Source of the DNA: Shinella sp. UYSO24
GTDB taxonomy: Bacteria; Pseudomonadota; Alphaproteobacteria; Rhizobiales; Rhizobiaceae
Assembly (NCBI GenBank): GCA_902167985.1
Contig: CABHNZ010000025.1
Location: forward strand, 1-55,341
Length of the DNA: 55,341 nucleotides
Direction: 5' to 3'
Part shown: piece after piece, positions 18,821 to 27,967 of the stretch
Layout of the letters: every line of letters starts with the position of its first letter
Numbering within the stretch: position 1 is the first letter of the stretch
Notes under the pieces: generated by a model
The model's input: the letters and a program-made list of their open reading frames with translations, nothing else
What the model was told of the DNA's origin: nothing
Database searches by the model: none
Made by a program: the position numbers and the translations under genes

Positions 18821-19979
18821 ATGGCCAAGAGAACCCCGAAAATTGCAATTATCGGCGCCGGTATGGGCGGCCTTGCAGCTGCCGCAACCTTAAGAAAGGT
18901 CGGCATCGAGGTGCAGGTCTATGAACAGGCCGCCAAGTTCGCTCGCGTTGGCGCCGGCATCCAGATGCTGCCGAACTCCTGCCATGTGCTGAAGGGCATC
19001 GGCGTGCTGGACGATCTGAAGAAGATCGCCTTCGAGCCCTATTCCCACCTCAACCGTGTCTGGGACACAGGAGAGATCAAGCGGGAGCTTCCTATGCCGG
19101 AGAGCCTATACGGGGCGCCGTTCCTGTGCATGCATCGCGCCGATCTGCATGAAGCGCTCTACTCGACCCTGCCGCCCGAGATCGTCCATACCGGAAAGAA
19201 GCTGACAGGGCTCGACCAGAATTCTGGCGGCGTATCCCTTTCATTCGCCGATGGCACGACCGCGACTGCCGATGCGGTCATTGCCGCCGACGGCGTCCAC
19301 TCGCTGGTCCGCTCGATGATCGTTGGTCCCGACAAGCCAATCCACAAAGGGCGCATTGCCTATCGCGCGGTCTTCGATTCGAGCCTGATGAACGGCGGAA
19401 AGATCGGTGCGTCGCGTACCAATGGTGGGGCGTCGATCGGCATATAGTCATCTATTACACGGCCGCTGACAGAAGCTCGCTTTACTTCGTCACCAGCGTT
19501 CCGGAACCGGGCGATTGGATCACCGAGGAATCCTGGTCGGCCAAGGGTGATGTGGAGGAACTGCGCGCAGCTTATGAAGGCTTCCATCCGGAGGTGCAGA
19601 TGGTTCTGAACGCCTGCCCTGACTGCCACAAATGGGCGATCCTCGAGCGCGAACCGCTCCCCACCTGGAGCGAAGGTCGCGTCGCGCTTCTTGGCGACGC
19701 CTGCCATCCGATGACGCCGTACATGGCCCAGGTGCCGCGACGTCCATTGAGGACGCGGCGGTTCTGGCCCGCTGCCTGGCTGAAGTTGATGTCGACGGCA
19801 TCGAGAGCGCATTCAACCGTTACGAGGCCAACCGCAAGCCGCGCACGTCTAAGATCCAGGCGATTTCCAGTGCCAATACCTGGATGTCCGGAGGCAATGA
19901 GGACACGTCATGGCTCTATGGTTACGACGCCTGGAATGTCCCGTTGGTTGGCGAAGACGATCTGGCCATGGCGGGCTGA
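18821..19979 (+). CDS. NicC-like FAD-dependent monooxygenase (frameshifted)
   Basis: This class A flavin hydroxylase resembles 6-hydroxynicotinate 3-monooxygenase (NicC), which performs decarboxylative hydroxylation of 6-hydroxynicotinate to 2,5-dihydroxypyridine. The FAD motif is IAIIGAGMGGLAAAATL. The DG region is AVIAADGVHSLVRSMI. A NicC-like WWGVDRH-IVIYYTA segment and the GD motif RVALLGDACHPMTPYMAQ follow, with SANTWMSGG and WLYGYDAW at the end as in NicC. The frame changes near 19420 and 19735, and the second needs one extra G. The joined length is about 386 residues, equal to NicC. Salicylate 1-hydroxylase is the main alternative. It heads an operon with a hydrolase and a NiaP-like permease. 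Confidence 0.85.
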
Positions 19980-19989
19980 GGTCGATCCG

Positions 19990-20831
19990 ATGCAGAACAA
20001 GGCTATAGCCGAGAATACCGCTCCGACGGAACTGAGTTTCGCAACCGTGTCGGACGCACCCGTATCGCCTATCGTCGATCCGGGAGGCCAGGCAAATCGA
20101 AAGTCCTTCTGTTACACTCTCTGGCGCTCGACGGTACCGTTTGGGACGATGTTGCGGAGGAACTCGATGACGACGCGGAAATAATCCGCGTCGACTGCCG
20201 CGGCCATGGTGCGAGTGACAAGCCGCCCGGTCCCTACTCTGTAGAGCTGCTTGCGAATGATGCTGCGGACGTGCTCGCCCCTCTAGGATGGGGGGAGGTA
20301 ATCGTCGCGGGCTGCTCTATGGGGGGATGCATCGCTCAGGCTTTTGCGGCAAACCACGCCAGGCGGACAGCCGCAGTCGCACTGATCGATACAACCGCCT
20401 GGTATGGACCGACGGCGCGAGAGGATTGGAACGGGCGAGCCGAGAAGGCGCGAGCTGACGGTTTTGCCTCCATGGCGCAGTTCCAGACGACTCGATGGTT
20501 CGGGGATGCCTATCGCGACAGGCATCCCGATATGGTCCGGCGTTACGTAGAGATTTTCTCCAGCAACGAGATCGATGCCTACGCATCGACCTGCCTGATG
20601 ATGGGCGCGCTTGATCTGCGCGCGGCATCGTCGACGATCAAGGTGCCGACGGCGGTGATCGTCGGCGAAGAGGATTATGCGGCACCGCTGGCGATGGCAG
20701 AGGCGCTGCACGGTCTGGTCGAAGGATCCACCTTGACCATCCTTGCCAAAGCTCGGCATCTCACGCCGATCGAATGCCCCGGCCCGATCGCGGCCGAGAT
20801 CAGGGAGCTTGCCGCAAGACTAAAGAACTGA
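19990..20831 (+). CDS. Alpha/beta hydrolase, PcaD-like (frameshifted)
   Basis: This alpha/beta-fold hydrolase has the nucleophile elbow VIVAGCSMGGCIAQAFAAN (Ser), an acidic residue in VIVGEEDYAAP and the histidine in KARHLTPIECP. The N-terminus begins at the ATG at 19990 and runs to TVSD. One added G near 20073 gives GTRIAYRRSGRPG, the usual first strand. The joined length is about 280 residues. The sequence is closest to 3-oxoadipate enol-lactonases. In the nicotinate pathway an alpha/beta hydrolase (NicD) deformylates N-formylmaleamate, and its place right after a NicC-like gene makes a comparable role possible, although sequence similarity to NicD is not obvious. Confidence 0.85.
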
Positions 20832-20897
20832 ACGACCACTGCCGGCGTGGAGGCGTCGGCAGTGGCTTCGTAACGTGCTCGATCTGGGAGGAGAAGC

Positions 20898-22348
20898 ATG
20901 CACGAGACCGACGCCATTCCCGCCCCGGCACTCGCATCAATAAATGATGCAGGGCTCAGGCATAACGCAGCATTATCCGCGCGAGCGACCGCGCTCACAG
21001 CCCGTTTTGAAGCCGTCCCGTTTTCGCCATGGCACCGCCGGGCCAGGATCGTCATGGGAAGCGCAACGTTCCTCGACGCTTTCGATGCCCTTTCGCTGGC
21101 CTTCGTGCTTCCCATTCTGATTAAGCTCTGGGGAATGACGCCGGCTCAGGTTGGCCTGCTGATTGCCGCCAGCTATGTCGGTCAGCTTGTTGGCGCGCTG
21201 GCCTTCAGCCGGCTGGCAGAGACCTTCGGTCGCGTTCGCATGGCGGCGATGGCAACGACACTGATGTCCGTTATGAGCCTCGCCTGCGCGCTCACCGGAA
21301 ATTTCTGGATGCTGTTTGCCTGCCGCCTGGTTCAGGGTATCGGCGTCGGCGGAGAAATGCCGGTGGCTGCGACCTATATCAGTGAGCTTTTACGGGCCAA
21401 GGCCGCGGCCGCAATTTCATGCTCTATGAGCTGATCTTTCCGATCGGGCTTATGATGACCGGACAGGTCGGCACTATTCTCGTGCCTCTGCTTGGTTGGA
21501 AATCACTCTTCCTGCTGGGCGGGCTTCCGGGCCTCGTTGTTGCTTATCTTCTCTATCACCTGCCGGAATCGCCGCGCTGGTTGATCGCAAAGGGGCGCTA
21601 CGAGGAAGCCGAGAGGATTATTGCCGGCACAGAGGCAAGTGCCGCGCGCAAGGGTTATCAGCCAGAACCGATTTCGGAACCGGTCATGGCACAGCCCGAA
21701 CTTCGTCGGGATAGCATGACTTCGGACAAAGAGCCGAACCGGTGGCTGGAAGTGCTCGGATCAGTGTTCCGAGGCCGCACGCTCATTGCCTGGTCACTTT
21801 GGGCGAGCTCGTTCTTTGTCGCCAATAGTCTCAACAACTGGATGCCGACGCTCTACCATACGATCTACATGCTTGATCTCCCCACTGCCCTTCGGGCGGC
21901 ATCAATGACCAATGTTGCACAGGTTGTCATTCTTCTGGTCTGTGCATTCTGCATCGATCGTGTCGGAAGGCGCGCCTGGGCCGTTGCTTCCTTCCTCATC
22001 GGCGCCGTGCTTTTCCTCGGCCTTTACGCCGGTGGTGCGGGCTCCGTGTGGTCGCTTGTCGTACTTGCCACGTTCGCCTACGGGGTCGTCGGCTCGATCA
22101 ACGCCGTCCTTTATCTCTACACGCCGGAAATCTATCCGACACGGATGCGGGCTGTCGGTACCGGCCTTGCCACATCTTGGCTACGGATCGCCTCTGCCGT
22201 TGGTCCGACCATCGTCGGCTTCATGGTCGGTGCGCAGGGCGTACAGGGTGTGTTTCTGATGTTTGCCGTCGTCGCTGCGATTGGCTCTGTGGCAGCGACA
22301 CAGATGATTGAAACCGGTGGTAGGCGACTGGAGGATATCGCCTCCTGA
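20898..22348 (+). CDS. MFS metabolite:H+ symporter, NiaP-like (frameshifted)
   Basis: This permease of about 483 residues has 12 predicted membrane helices. The pre-helix sequence RFEAVPFSPWHRRARIVMGS, followed by FLDAFDALSLAFVLP, is typical of the NiaP/AAHS group that carries nicotinate and aromatic acids. The loop reads RLAETFGRVRMA. The C-terminal half has FCIDRVGRRAWAVASF and YLYTPEIYPTRMRAVGTG. One missing G near 21415 shifts the frame, and the second piece runs on in frame to 22348. It is the third gene of the operon with the NicC-like monooxygenase. Uptake of a pyridine or benzene carboxylate is inferred. Confidence 0.87.
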
Positions 22349-22406
22349 GGTGCCCGCAGATTTGCCTGACCGATGCATTGCCTTGCGGGTGGGCGATGCG
22401 CGTGCC

Positions 22407-23306
22407 TCAACTTGCTTCAAAATATTGAAGCCTCTGGCAAGTCCGCTCGATCGTCCGCAACAATGCGGCGCTTCTCGCCTCGTCGGCGGTGGAGCGATCG
22501 GCGAGATAGACATGCCCGGCCCGAAGCCTGGGGTCGGGCATCAGCCTTTGGAGTGCGGAACGCTGCGGATAGGCATCAATCGCCTTTGCCGGGAATATGC
22601 CGACACCGAGGCCTGCTGCGACGAGCTGAAGTGCGGCGTTGAGGCTGGAACATACACAGACCTTAGCGGGCGAGACTTTGTCTTCTGCAAACCAGGCGAA
22701 CGTGGCACGATACATTGCCGTTTGCGGCGGCGTGGTGACGATGGTAAATTTGGCAAGACCGTGCGGCGTGGCATCGATCTGCCCAAACGCGGCCGGCGCC
22801 GCCCAGCCGTTCGGCTGCGGCCCGAGCGCCGAAAGACGAATGCCCCGCAGGCTCAGGGGATCAACGAGGATCGCAAGATCCAGATGCCCCTCGGCCAGAG
22901 ACTGTTCCAGTCCGGCGCTGGTCGCCACCACCCACTCCGGCCGTAACAGCGGAAAGTCTCGCTGTAGATCCTCGACCATGGCGGCCATGCAGGCGACAGC
23001 AAACCCTTCGGCGACACCGATCCGCATCAGGCCGCCAATATCCGGTACGTCCGTTTGCGTGACGAGCGCATTATACGCGTCGAGAACGATCTTAGCCCGC
23101 GCCAGATAGGCTTGGCCATGCCGTGTCACCCGCACCCCGCGCCCGTGACGCTCCAGAAGCGGCGAGCGTACGGTTGCCTCGATCTGCTTCAAGCGCAGTG
23201 ACAGCGTCGGCTGCGTGACGTTCAGCACTTCTGCTGCCCGTTGCACGCTTCCTAGCTCGGCTGTCCAGAAGAAAGCTTCCAGCTGCGGCACGGACGGTCG
23301 ACTCAT
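22407..23306 (-). CDS. LysR-family regulator
   Basis: This intact 299-residue LysR regulator has a winged helix (QLEAFFWTAELGSVQRAAEVL, TQPTLSLRLKQIE) followed by a ligand-binding domain. It is divergent from the MFS - HD - MFS - MLE operon starting at 23412 and likely controls it. It converges with the NiaP-like gene on its other side. The effector is not recognisable. Confidence 0.92.
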   Translation of the reverse strand: MSRPSVPQLEAFFWTAELGSVQRAAEVLNVTQPTLSLRLKQIEATVRSPLLERHGRGVRVTRHGQAYLARAKIVLDAYNALVTQTDVPDIGGLMRIGVAEGFAVACMAAMVEDLQRDFPLLRPEWVVATSAGLEQSLAEGHLDLAILVDPLSLRGIRLSALGPQPNGWAAPAAFGQIDATPHGLAKFTIVTTPPQTAMYRATFAWFAEDKVSPAKVCVCSSLNAALQLVAAGLGVGIFPAKAIDAYPQRSALQRLMPDPRLRAGHVYLADRSTADEARSAALLRTIERTCQRLQYFEAS

Positions 23307-23411
23307 TGGAAAATCCTATCTGATGAGCGAATTCAAACCAATTGGACGAAATGAATTTATGGAATGATTATGCCCGGCAGTTCGTGGTTTCAAGAGGAGG
23401 GGAGGTCTCGA
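23307..23411. promoter_or_regulatory. Divergent LysR / MFS promoter region
   Basis: This 105-bp gap between divergent genes contains the palindrome CCAATTGG near 23338. It ends in a strong ribosome site (GAGGAGGGGAGG) before the ATG at 23412. Confidence 0.45.
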
Positions 23412-24728
23412 ATGAACAGACGACGCATATGGATTGCACTGCTGATCTTTTCGGCGGTGGTCATCAATTACGTGGACCGCATCGCGCTTTCGATCGCATC
23501 GAAACCCATAGCGGCGGAATTCGGGTTCACGCCGGTGCAGATGGGGTATCTGTTTTCCGGCTTTCTCTGGACCTATGTGGTCTGCCTGATCCCGCTTGGC
23601 CTGCTGGTCGAACGTGTCGGCCCCAAGCGCATGGTCGGCGGCGGTATCGCCATCTGGTCAGCAGCAACCGCATTGACCGCCGCAACAGGCGGTTTCGCAT
23701 CGATCTTTTTTGCCCGTCTGGTGATGGGTGCGAGCGAGGCTTCGACCTTCCCGGCCTGCGGCCGGATCATCCGTGACTGGTTCCCGCAGAAGGAACGCGG
23801 GCTGGTGACGACGCTGTTCAACGGCGGCTCTTCGGCCGGCCCTGCGATCGGCGCCATCGCAACAGCCGGTCTCGTCGAATATGCCGGCTGGCGGACGGCT
23901 TTCCTTGTCCTCGGCATTGTCGGTTATATCTGGCTCCTTGCCTGGCTTTACTGGTTCGCATCGCCCGAAAAGGCGACATGGCTTTCCGACGCGGAGCGCC
24001 TGAAGATCATCCGCGAACGCAATGGCGATGAAAAGCAGGTCGTTCCGGTCGCCACCGCCCGGCCTTCGACGCTGAAATATCTCCTGTCGCAGAAAAGCAT
24101 CTGGGGTCTCGTTGTGACCCAGGCCTGCCTTGTCTATACGGCCTATCTGTTCCTGACCTGGCTGCCGAGCTTCCTTCAGTCGACCCGTGAACTGTCGACG
24201 ATGAACACCGGTTATCTGACCGCGGTTCCCTATCTGATCACTATCGTGCTCGGCGTGACGATCGCCTGGGCAAGCGACAAGATCCTCTCGTCCGAAAGTG
24301 TGCGCGCCGGCCGCAGACGCAATTTCATCGCCGCCATGGCGGTCCTGTCCCTGCTCATCCTGCTTGCGCCCAATGTCGGCGATCTCTGGGAACTGCTTCT
24401 CGTGCTGACGCTGGTCCTGACCGGCTCGACAACCGGCGCTGGCCTCAACTTCACGCTGGCGAGCGACCTGTTGCGCAATCCGGCCGACGTTTCGCGCGTC
24501 ATCGCCATCACGGCACTTGGCGGCAACCTGTTCGGCCTGATCGCGCCGATCATCACCGGTTACGTCGTCGCCGCAACGGGCGGTTATTCCGGCGCATTCG
24601 GTGTTGCCGCGGCCCTGCTCGTGGTTGGCGCCATCGCCACCCTGACAATGACCCGCAAACCGATCGAACCGGAATTCGATCCCGCAAGGGGCGCGGCTTC
24701 GCTTCCAGAGGACATGGTAAGAGCATGA
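23412..24728 (+). CDS. MFS transporter, ACS family
   Basis: This intact 438-residue anion:cation symporter-type permease begins FSAVVINYVDRIALSIASKP, the classic NYxDR motif of GudP/ExuT/TtuB-like sugar-acid and organic-acid carriers. GLLVERVGPKRMVGGGI is the MFS loop motif, and ASEASTFPACGRIIRDWFP follows. The ATG at 23412 has an exceptionally strong Shine-Dalgarno and replaces an upstream in-frame ATG at 23364. Its stop overlaps the start of the HD-domain gene (ATGA). An operon with an MLE-superfamily enzyme suggests uptake of a sugar acid or aldarate. Confidence 0.92.
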   Translation: MNRRRIWIALLIFSAVVINYVDRIALSIASKPIAAEFGFTPVQMGYLFSGFLWTYVVCLIPLGLLVERVGPKRMVGGGIAIWSAATALTAATGGFASIFFARLVMGASEASTFPACGRIIRDWFPQKERGLVTTLFNGGSSAGPAIGAIATAGLVEYAGWRTAFLVLGIVGYIWLLAWLYWFASPEKATWLSDAERLKIIRERNGDEKQVVPVATARPSTLKYLLSQKSIWGLVVTQACLVYTAYLFLTWLPSFLQSTRELSTMNTGYLTAVPYLITIVLGVTIAWASDKILSSESVRAGRRRNFIAAMAVLSLLILLAPNVGDLWELLLVLTLVLTGSTTGAGLNFTLASDLLRNPADVSRVIAITALGGNLFGLIAPIITGYVVAATGGYSGAFGVAAALLVVGAIATLTMTRKPIEPEFDPARGAASLPEDMVRA

Positions 24729-25372
24729 CATATCACTACGCGACGTTGCGGCGGCCGATCAGCGACGAGACCAGGGCCTGGGTGAGCGAGGATTTCCCGG
24801 AAATCGCGCTCATCCAGAACCAGAACCTTCGCACCAAGGTCATCGAGGCCTGGAGTTATGCGCTCTGCTGCTCCGGCTTTGCCCGCATCACCGACATTCC
24901 CCCGGACGGCAATCCGGGGTCACCCATTCTCAAGACCGGAACCCAGGCCGATCATGTGCGTGGCGTGCTGCGTTATGCCCGTGCCATCGCCCGCGAATTC
25001 GATGAAACCTATCCGCAGGTCTCGATTGACTGGGACATCCTGATTGCCGGCGCCGCCTGCCACGATGTCGGCAAACCTTATGAATTCGACGAGGAAAACC
25101 GTGCGCGCTGGGCAGCCTCGCCCGCACAGGCCGGTACTCCGACTTTCCGCCATTCCGTCTTCGGCATGCATGTCTGTCTTACCGTCGGCCTGCCGGACGA
25201 GGTCGCACATATCGCGGTCGGCCACTCGTTCGAAGGCAATCACATGGGCGTCAGCACCGAATGCATGATCGTCCGCCAGGCCGACCACGGCTGGTGGCAT
25301 GTCGCCGGCGCGCTGGGCCTGATCCACGAAGACACGATGTCCGGTCTTGCAAGCAATTTGAGAAGCCGCTGA
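24725..25372 (+). CDS. HD-domain hydrolase
   Basis: This intact 215-residue protein has a metal-dependent HD-superfamily core. Motifs are QADHVRGVLRYARAI (His), GAACHDVGKPYEF (His-Asp), FRHSVFGMHVCL and AVGHSFEGNH. HD proteins hydrolyse phosphoesters, or in some branches amide or nitrile-type bonds. The gene overlaps the preceding transporter by the ATGA junction and precedes a second transporter by 46 bases, so it is part of a catabolic operon rather than of nucleotide signalling. Its substrate is not identifiable, and an operon-specific metabolic role is an inference. Confidence 0.85.
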   Translation: MTYHYATLRRPISDETRAWVSEDFPEIALIQNQNLRTKVIEAWSYALCCSGFARITDIPPDGNPGSPILKTGTQADHVRGVLRYARAIAREFDETYPQVSIDWDILIAGAACHDVGKPYEFDEENRARWAASPAQAGTPTFRHSVFGMHVCLTVGLPDEVAHIAVGHSFEGNHMGVSTECMIVRQADHGWWHVAGALGLIHEDTMSGLASNLRSR

Positions 25373-25421
25373 GCTTCCGGCCGAAAAAGGCCGACCAAAA
25401 GAAGATCCTGGGAGGACTTTG

Positions 25422-26720
25422 ATGAACGAGAAACCGGATATCATCCGCAAGGCAGCCATACGCATCCTGCCGATCCTGATGCTGTGTTACCTGGCGGCCT
25501 TTCTCGACCGCGTGAATATCGGCTTTGCGGCGCTGACCATGAATGCCGATCTCGGCTTTTCCGCCTCCGCTTTCGGTTTCGGCGCCGGGATCTTCTTCCT
25601 CGGTTACGTGCTTTGCGAACTGCCGAGCAACCTGATGCTGGCGCGCGTCGGTGCGCGGCTGTGGATCGCCCGCATTCTCGTCACCTGGGGCATCCTTTCC
25701 GCCCTCACCGCCTTCGTCTGGAGCCCGTCGAGCTTCTATTTCGTCCGCATCCTTTTGGGCGCGGCCGAGGCCGGTTTCTTCCCGGGCATGATCTTCTACA
25801 TGACGCTGTGGTTTCCCAAGGCCTATCGCGGCAGGATGTTTTCCACCTTCAACGTCGCCGTTCCCCTGGCATCGGTCATCGGCGCTCCGTTGTCAGGCCT
25901 GATCCTGCAGGGTTTTGAAGGCGTCTGGGGCCTGCATGGCTGGCAGTGGATGTTCATGATCGAGGGCATGCCGGCCGTCATCATGGGGTTTGTCGTGTTC
26001 TTCTTCCTGAAGGACAGCCCCGCCTCCGCCACCTTCCTCGACGAGGGTGAGCGCCGCTGGCTGACGGACCGGCTTGCCGCGGAACGCTCCGAACGCGAAA
26101 AGGCCGAGCATTTCTCGGTCGGCCGCGCCCTGATCGATCCCCGCGTGGTTCTGATGTGCCTGATCGCCGTGGGCCTTGTCATTGGCACCACGGGTATCGC
26201 GATCTGGATGCCGCAGTTCATCAAGCAGTTCGGTCTCTCGACCATGCAGACCAGCCTTGTCGCGGCCATCCCCTTTGCCTTCATGGCCGTCACGATGATC
26301 ACTGTCGGCCGCCATTCCGACAAGACGGGTGAACGCGTCTGGCATACGGCGGGCCCTTTCCTCGTCAGCGCCTGCGGTTTCCTGATCGCCGCCTTCTCCT
26401 CGAGCCCAATCCTTGGCGTGATCGGTCTGACGATCGGTGCGGCTGGCATTGGTGGCGCTTCGCCGACGATCTGGATCTTTCCCTCGACGCTCCTGACCGG
26501 CACGGCAGCAGCAGCCGGCATCGCGCTGATCAACTCGGTCGGCAGCACCGGCGGCTTCTTCGGCCAGACCATCATCGGCTGGGTGCGCGATACGACCGGT
26601 GGCTTCCAGGGCGCGCTGATCTTCCTCGCCGTCGCCATGGCCATCACCGCCATCGCGATCTTCATCCTTGGCCACATCATGCGGGAGATGATCCGGCCGA
26701 AGACGCAGAAACACGCCTGA
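25422..26720 (+). CDS. MFS transporter, ACS family (tartrate/phthalate type)
   Basis: This intact permease of about 432 residues has the N-terminal signature MLCYLAAFLDRVNIGFAAL found in TtuB/phthalate-type carriers. It continues with FFLGYVLCELPSNLMLARVG and AAEAGFFPGMIFYMTLWFP. The ATG at 25422 follows GGGAGGA. It is the second ACS transporter in the same operon, so two related substrates or stages may be imported. It is followed by an enolase-superfamily dehydratase gene 13 bases downstream. Confidence 0.92.
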   Translation: MNEKPDIIRKAAIRILPILMLCYLAAFLDRVNIGFAALTMNADLGFSASAFGFGAGIFFLGYVLCELPSNLMLARVGARLWIARILVTWGILSALTAFVWSPSSFYFVRILLGAAEAGFFPGMIFYMTLWFPKAYRGRMFSTFNVAVPLASVIGAPLSGLILQGFEGVWGLHGWQWMFMIEGMPAVIMGFVVFFFLKDSPASATFLDEGERRWLTDRLAAERSEREKAEHFSVGRALIDPRVVLMCLIAVGLVIGTTGIAIWMPQFIKQFGLSTMQTSLVAAIPFAFMAVTMITVGRHSDKTGERVWHTAGPFLVSACGFLIAAFSSSPILGVIGLTIGAAGIGGASPTIWIFPSTLLTGTAAAAGIALINSVGSTGGFFGQTIIGWVRDTTGGFQGALIFLAVAMAITAIAIFILGHIMREMIRPKTQKHA

Positions 26721-26733
26721 ACGGAATGCAGTC

Positions 26734-27866
26734 ATGAAGATTACCGAAATCCGCCTTTACCTCCTCTCTGCACCGCTGGATGAGCCGATCGGCAATGCTC
26801 TCGTCTTCTTTGCCAGCCGCCAGACCCTGCTGGTGGAGATCGTTGCCGGCGGCCTGTCTGGCTGGGGCGAGGCCTGGGTCGGACCGGCAACGGCGGCGGC
26901 AACGATCGAGCACCAGCTATCGCGGCATCTGATCGGCAAGGACCCGACCGAGATTAGTGCTCTCTGGCAGAAGATGCGGGAGGCGAACGAGGGCGATGCC
27001 GTCATGCCGGCGATTGCGGCAATCGACATGGCATTGCACGACCTCACCGCCCGCGCCTGGGACATGCCGCTCTGGAAACTGCTCGGCGGCGCCCGGCGCG
27101 ACAAGGTCCGCGCCTATGCGAGCGGCCCCTTCTTCAAGCCGGGCGGCCATCCTTACCGGGATTTCGGCCGCGAACTCGACGACTATCTCAAGCAGGGCTT
27201 TCAGGCGTTCAAGCTCAGAAGCGGTTACGACCCGACGGACGATGTCACGGCCGTGATGAATGCCCGCCGGCAGATCGGCGCGGATGCCGACCTGATGATC
27301 GATTTCAACCAGTCCTGCACACCGCGCCGTTCGATCACGACCGTCGCAGATATGGAAGAAGCGCGGCTTCTCTGGGTCGAGGAACCGGTCAGGCCGACCG
27401 ATCTTGCCGGTTACCGGCTGGCCTCATCTCACATCAAGACGGCGATTGCCGGCGGCGAGGCGATCTTCAATCCCGCCGGGTTCCTGCCGTTCCTCGCCGA
27501 TGGCTCGATGGACGTGCTGCAGCCGGATATCGCCGTTTGCGGCGGCCTGACCGGTGTGTCGCAGGTCGTGACGCTGGCCACCATGTATCTGCGACCCGTC
27601 ATCCCGCATGTCTGGGGAAGCACCGTGAATTTTCACGCGGCACTGCATCTGATCGCGACGCTGCCGCCCCACCGCGCCGGCGGCAAGGATCCCTACCCCT
27701 ATGTCGAATTCGCGTCGGCCCGAACCCGCTGCTCGACCTCGCCGGCCGGCCACAGCTGGATCAGGATGGCATGGTATCGGTCCCCGATCGGCCGGGCCTC
27801 GGCATCGACCTGGAGGCAGCCGATCTCGAACCCTACACGACGGAGTTGCGCACCGTCCGGGCCTGA
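26734..27866 (+). CDS. Mandelate racemase/muconate-lactonizing enzyme family protein (frameshifted)
   Basis: This enolase-superfamily enzyme abstracts a proton next to a carboxylate and then dehydrates, racemises or cycloisomerises its substrate. The N-terminal capping domain begins ITEIRLYLLSAPL. Barrel residues are FKLRSGYDP (Lys), LMIDFNQS (Asp ligand), WVEEPVRPTD (Glu ligand) and AGGEAIFN (Glu ligand). QPDIAVCGGLTG and HVWGSTVNFHAALHL follow. One missing base near 27715 shifts the frame; the true end reads GPNPLLDLAGRPQL and stops at 27866. The length of about 377 residues is normal. Two ACS carriers upstream suggest a sugar-acid dehydratase, but a cycloisomerase cannot be excluded. Confidence 0.88.
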
Positions 27867-27929
27867 TCTTCCCGAAAACTTTCTCCGGGCCGCGTTCAGT
27901 CACTCCCGACGCTGGATCCCGGAGCAATT

Positions 27930-27961
27930 GCCGGCAGGTCATCCTGGCGGCATCTTTTTTT
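27930..27961 (+). terminator. Rho-independent terminator after the MLE-family gene
   Basis: GCCGGCAGG and CCTGGCGGC form a 9-base stem with one G-G mismatch around TCAT, followed by ATC and seven T residues. It lies between convergent genes and should end the plus-strand operon. Confidence 0.8.
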
Positions 27962-27967
27962 GAAGGC

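Noticed and set aside
18821..20831. A complete nicotinate degradation (nic) cluster
   Set aside because: NicX, NicE and NicF homologues are not in the window, and the hydrolase is closer to PcaD than to NicD.
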